From the NCBI GenBank assembly GCA_005883865.1, contig VBAO01000177.1:1-24572 (forward strand): a stretch of DNA of 24,572 nucleotides, written 5' to 3'. The translations under genes and the position numbers were made by a program. The number at the start of each line of letters is the position of its first letter. Within the stretch, counting starts at the first letter, position 1. Below are positions 23,308 to 24,572 of this stretch, in pieces. A model generated the notes under the pieces. That model did no database searches, was not told the DNA's origin, and saw only the letters and a program-made list of their open reading frames with translations. The stretch comes from Candidatus Segetimicrobium genomatis. Its GTDB lineage: Bacteria; Sysuimicrobiota; Sysuimicrobiia; Sysuimicrobiales; Segetimicrobiaceae.

Positions 23308-24132
23308 ATGGAGGACCTACCCGATCGTCTCGTCGTTCGGGCGGATCCTCGCCTGTACGACCAGTTGCGGCGGCTGGCGGGTGACCGCCGCATGGTGTTC
23401 TTCGCCGGGCTCCCCGGCACCGGAAAGAGCCTGCTGCTCCACCAACTCGCGCACCTGGCGGAGACGGCGGGGCGCGTCGTGCACCTGCTGCGGTGGGACG
23501 TCGCACGGCCCGTCTTCGAAGCCAGCGGGCCGGCGCGGCCCTATCCCTCCGTGGACGGGGTCACGCACGCGGTGATCCGGAAGGCCCTCGGCCTCTGGGT
23601 CCGGCGCGCGGTCGCGGGTTGGGATCGGCGGCACCCCGAACCGGGCCACCTGCGCCTCGACGATGCCGCCGAGGCGGTCCTCGGCGCGGCCTCGGCCTGC
23701 TTCGCCATCCCCGTCCCTTCCCGCGAGACGCGCCGGTTCCTCGAGGACGAGCGGGAGCGTCGCGCCGCGCGTCCCCGGCATCAACAGGAGCGCGAGGACG
23801 CTCCGGCCCCGGTCGTGCGCGACCTCTGGCGGCAGATCGTCGCGGTTGCGCCGTCGCTCGGCCTCCCAGCGCCACCGGTCCAGGACGCCCCCTACGACCC
23901 CGCGCTGTACCAAGGCGTCTACGAGCGGGTGCTCCGCCATCGTCACACGGAGGTCGTGCCCCTCGCGACCCGCCTGCCGACCGCCGCCCTCTCCGTCCAC
24001 GACTTCGCCGTCCCCAGGCGCGATCTTGCGCCCGATCGCGACGAGGTTCCCGGCTTCATCCGGGAGATCGAAACGCGGTATCCCGATCCGGAGGCGCTCG
24101 AGCGCGAGATCGACCGCTGGTACCAGGTCTGA
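23308..24132 (+). CDS. P-loop NTPase of unknown function
   Basis: A 274-residue soluble protein with a Walker A motif GLPGTGKS at about residues 35-42, set in MVFFAGLPGTGKSLLLHQLA. No clean Walker B (hydrophobic strand ending in DE) is visible; the stretch HPEPGHLRLDDAAEAVLGAA, where one might be expected, is short. Later parts are FAIPVPSRETRRFLEDERER and a helical C-terminus (FIREIETRYPDPEALEREI). The layout recalls small kinases or ATPases acting on nucleotides or tRNA, but no family can be named. The start is ATG 23308; the ribosome-binding site is weak (CCAGG), consistent with coupling to the secreted-protein gene 23 bp upstream. Confidence 0.75.
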   Translation: MEDLPDRLVVRADPRLYDQLRRLAGDRRMVFFAGLPGTGKSLLLHQLAHLAETAGRVVHLLRWDVARPVFEASGPARPYPSVDGVTHAVIRKALGLWVRRAVAGWDRRHPEPGHLRLDDAAEAVLGAASACFAIPVPSRETRRFLEDERERRAARPRHQQEREDAPAPVVRDLWRQIVAVAPSLGLPAPPVQDAPYDPALYQGVYERVLRHRHTEVVPLATRLPTAALSVHDFAVPRRDLAPDRDEVPGFIREIETRYPDPEALEREIDRWYQV

Positions 24133-24275
24133 ACCCGCACGCCGCCCCCCGCTCGCGCAGGGGCATCGCCGGGGGCCAGGGGCCAGCAGGAGAGTCGCGG
24201 GGTGCAGAGGAAAACAGGGGAACATCCTCTATCAAGGGTACCGGGGGATAGACGCTTCCGTTGGGGGGGAGAGTC

Positions 24276-24473
24276 ATGCTGGACAATGGGTCCGCAACGC
24301 CAAAGCCGCCCAAGCCGTTGGGGGAAGCGATGCCGGAGGCGGGATCTGCAGCGCCAAGGCCGTCGAAGCCGCGGGTCAGAGCAAGGGTGAGAGCCGGCAA
24401 GGCCCGGAAGCCCAAGGCGGCTCCACGCGCCGGTGGAGAACGGCGTGCAAGGAAAGCGCGAAAGCGGGGCTGA
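24276..24473 (+). CDS. Small Lys/Arg/Pro/Ala-rich basic protein
   Basis: A 65-residue protein from ATG 24276 with a strong GGGGGGGAGAG purine run just upstream. The first 20 residues are neutral to acidic (MLDNGSATPKPPKPLGEAMP), and the rest is a low-complexity basic tail (PRVRARVRAGKARKPKAAP, then ERRARKARKRG). The composition is like histone H1-type or AlgP-like tails and suggests nucleic-acid binding. In GC-rich DNA such frames can be spurious, but the Shine-Dalgarno and the ordered acidic-to-basic layout support a real gene. The next 99 bp to the window end contain nothing I recognise. Confidence 0.45.
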   Translation: MLDNGSATPKPPKPLGEAMPEAGSAAPRPSKPRVRARVRAGKARKPKAAPRAGGERRARKARKRG

Positions 24474-24572
24474 GAAGCACACAGCCACGGTAAAGCGGTG
24501 CCGGGCCGCGGTGCGGAACCCGGACGGCCTCCAAATTCGAACGACCGCGTTGCGCCATTTCTCGACTGGAGC

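Noticed and set aside
1..24572. CRISPR arrays, tRNA/rRNA genes, insertion sequences, phage genes
   Set aside because: No regular spaced repeats, no cloverleaf or rRNA-like stretch, and no transposase or integrase were seen on either strand.

Overview
The window is GC-rich bacterial chromosome, almost all coding. The gene content points to an uncultured Terrabacteria-type lineage near Firmicutes, Deinococcota or candidate phyla such as CSP1-3/Sysuimicrobiota. The supporting markers are spoVS, a long-form hibernation factor hpf, the hpf-secA-prfB neighbourhood, a csaB/WecG-TagA/DUF5693 surface-polymer cluster, and an RF2 gene with the classical programmed frameshift. The phylum is my inference; no rRNA or tRNA gene is present to test it.

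Region 1 (1-6450) is a metabolic accessory segment with visibly lower GC than the rest. On the minus strand a creatininase-family amidohydrolase is followed by two tandem paralogues of the maleate isomerase/arylmalonate decarboxylase (Asp/Glu racemase) family, the second cut by the window edge. A promoter with a palindromic operator candidate lies upstream. Divergent from these is an MFS exporter whose 5' end is broken, then an atypical SDR. Converging on that SDR is a minus-strand cupin-SDR pair. At 6200-6438 lies a decayed remnant of a LivF-type ABC ATPase.

Region 2 (6532-22508) is a roughly 16 kb run of co-directional minus-strand genes. In transcription order it reads: zinc-ribbon protein, solute-binding lipoprotein, hpf, conserved unknown protein, a lower-GC insert (ABM-like protein, GNAT acetyltransferase, small membrane protein), secA, an lnt-CPBP fusion, prfB (continuing in frame into a DUF2993/LmeA-like domain), DUF5693 membrane protein, csaB, WecG/TagA glycosyltransferase, spoVS and prs. 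It combines housekeeping functions (ribosome hibernation, protein export, termination, PRPP synthesis) with envelope assembly (lipoprotein acylation, polymer pyruvylation, polymer glycosyl transfer).

Region 3 (22667-24572), plus strand, holds a secreted protein, a P-loop NTPase and a small Lys/Arg-rich basic protein, none with a known function that I can name.

The most notable points are the uninterrupted RF2-DUF2993 reading frame, the Lnt-CPBP fusion, the frameshift in the DUF5693 gene at a T5 run, an apparent CTG start for prs inside the spoVS stop codon, and the LivF remnant. Both the RF2 read-through and the DUF5693 frameshift sit on homopolymers, so consensus error must be excluded before either is given biological meaning.
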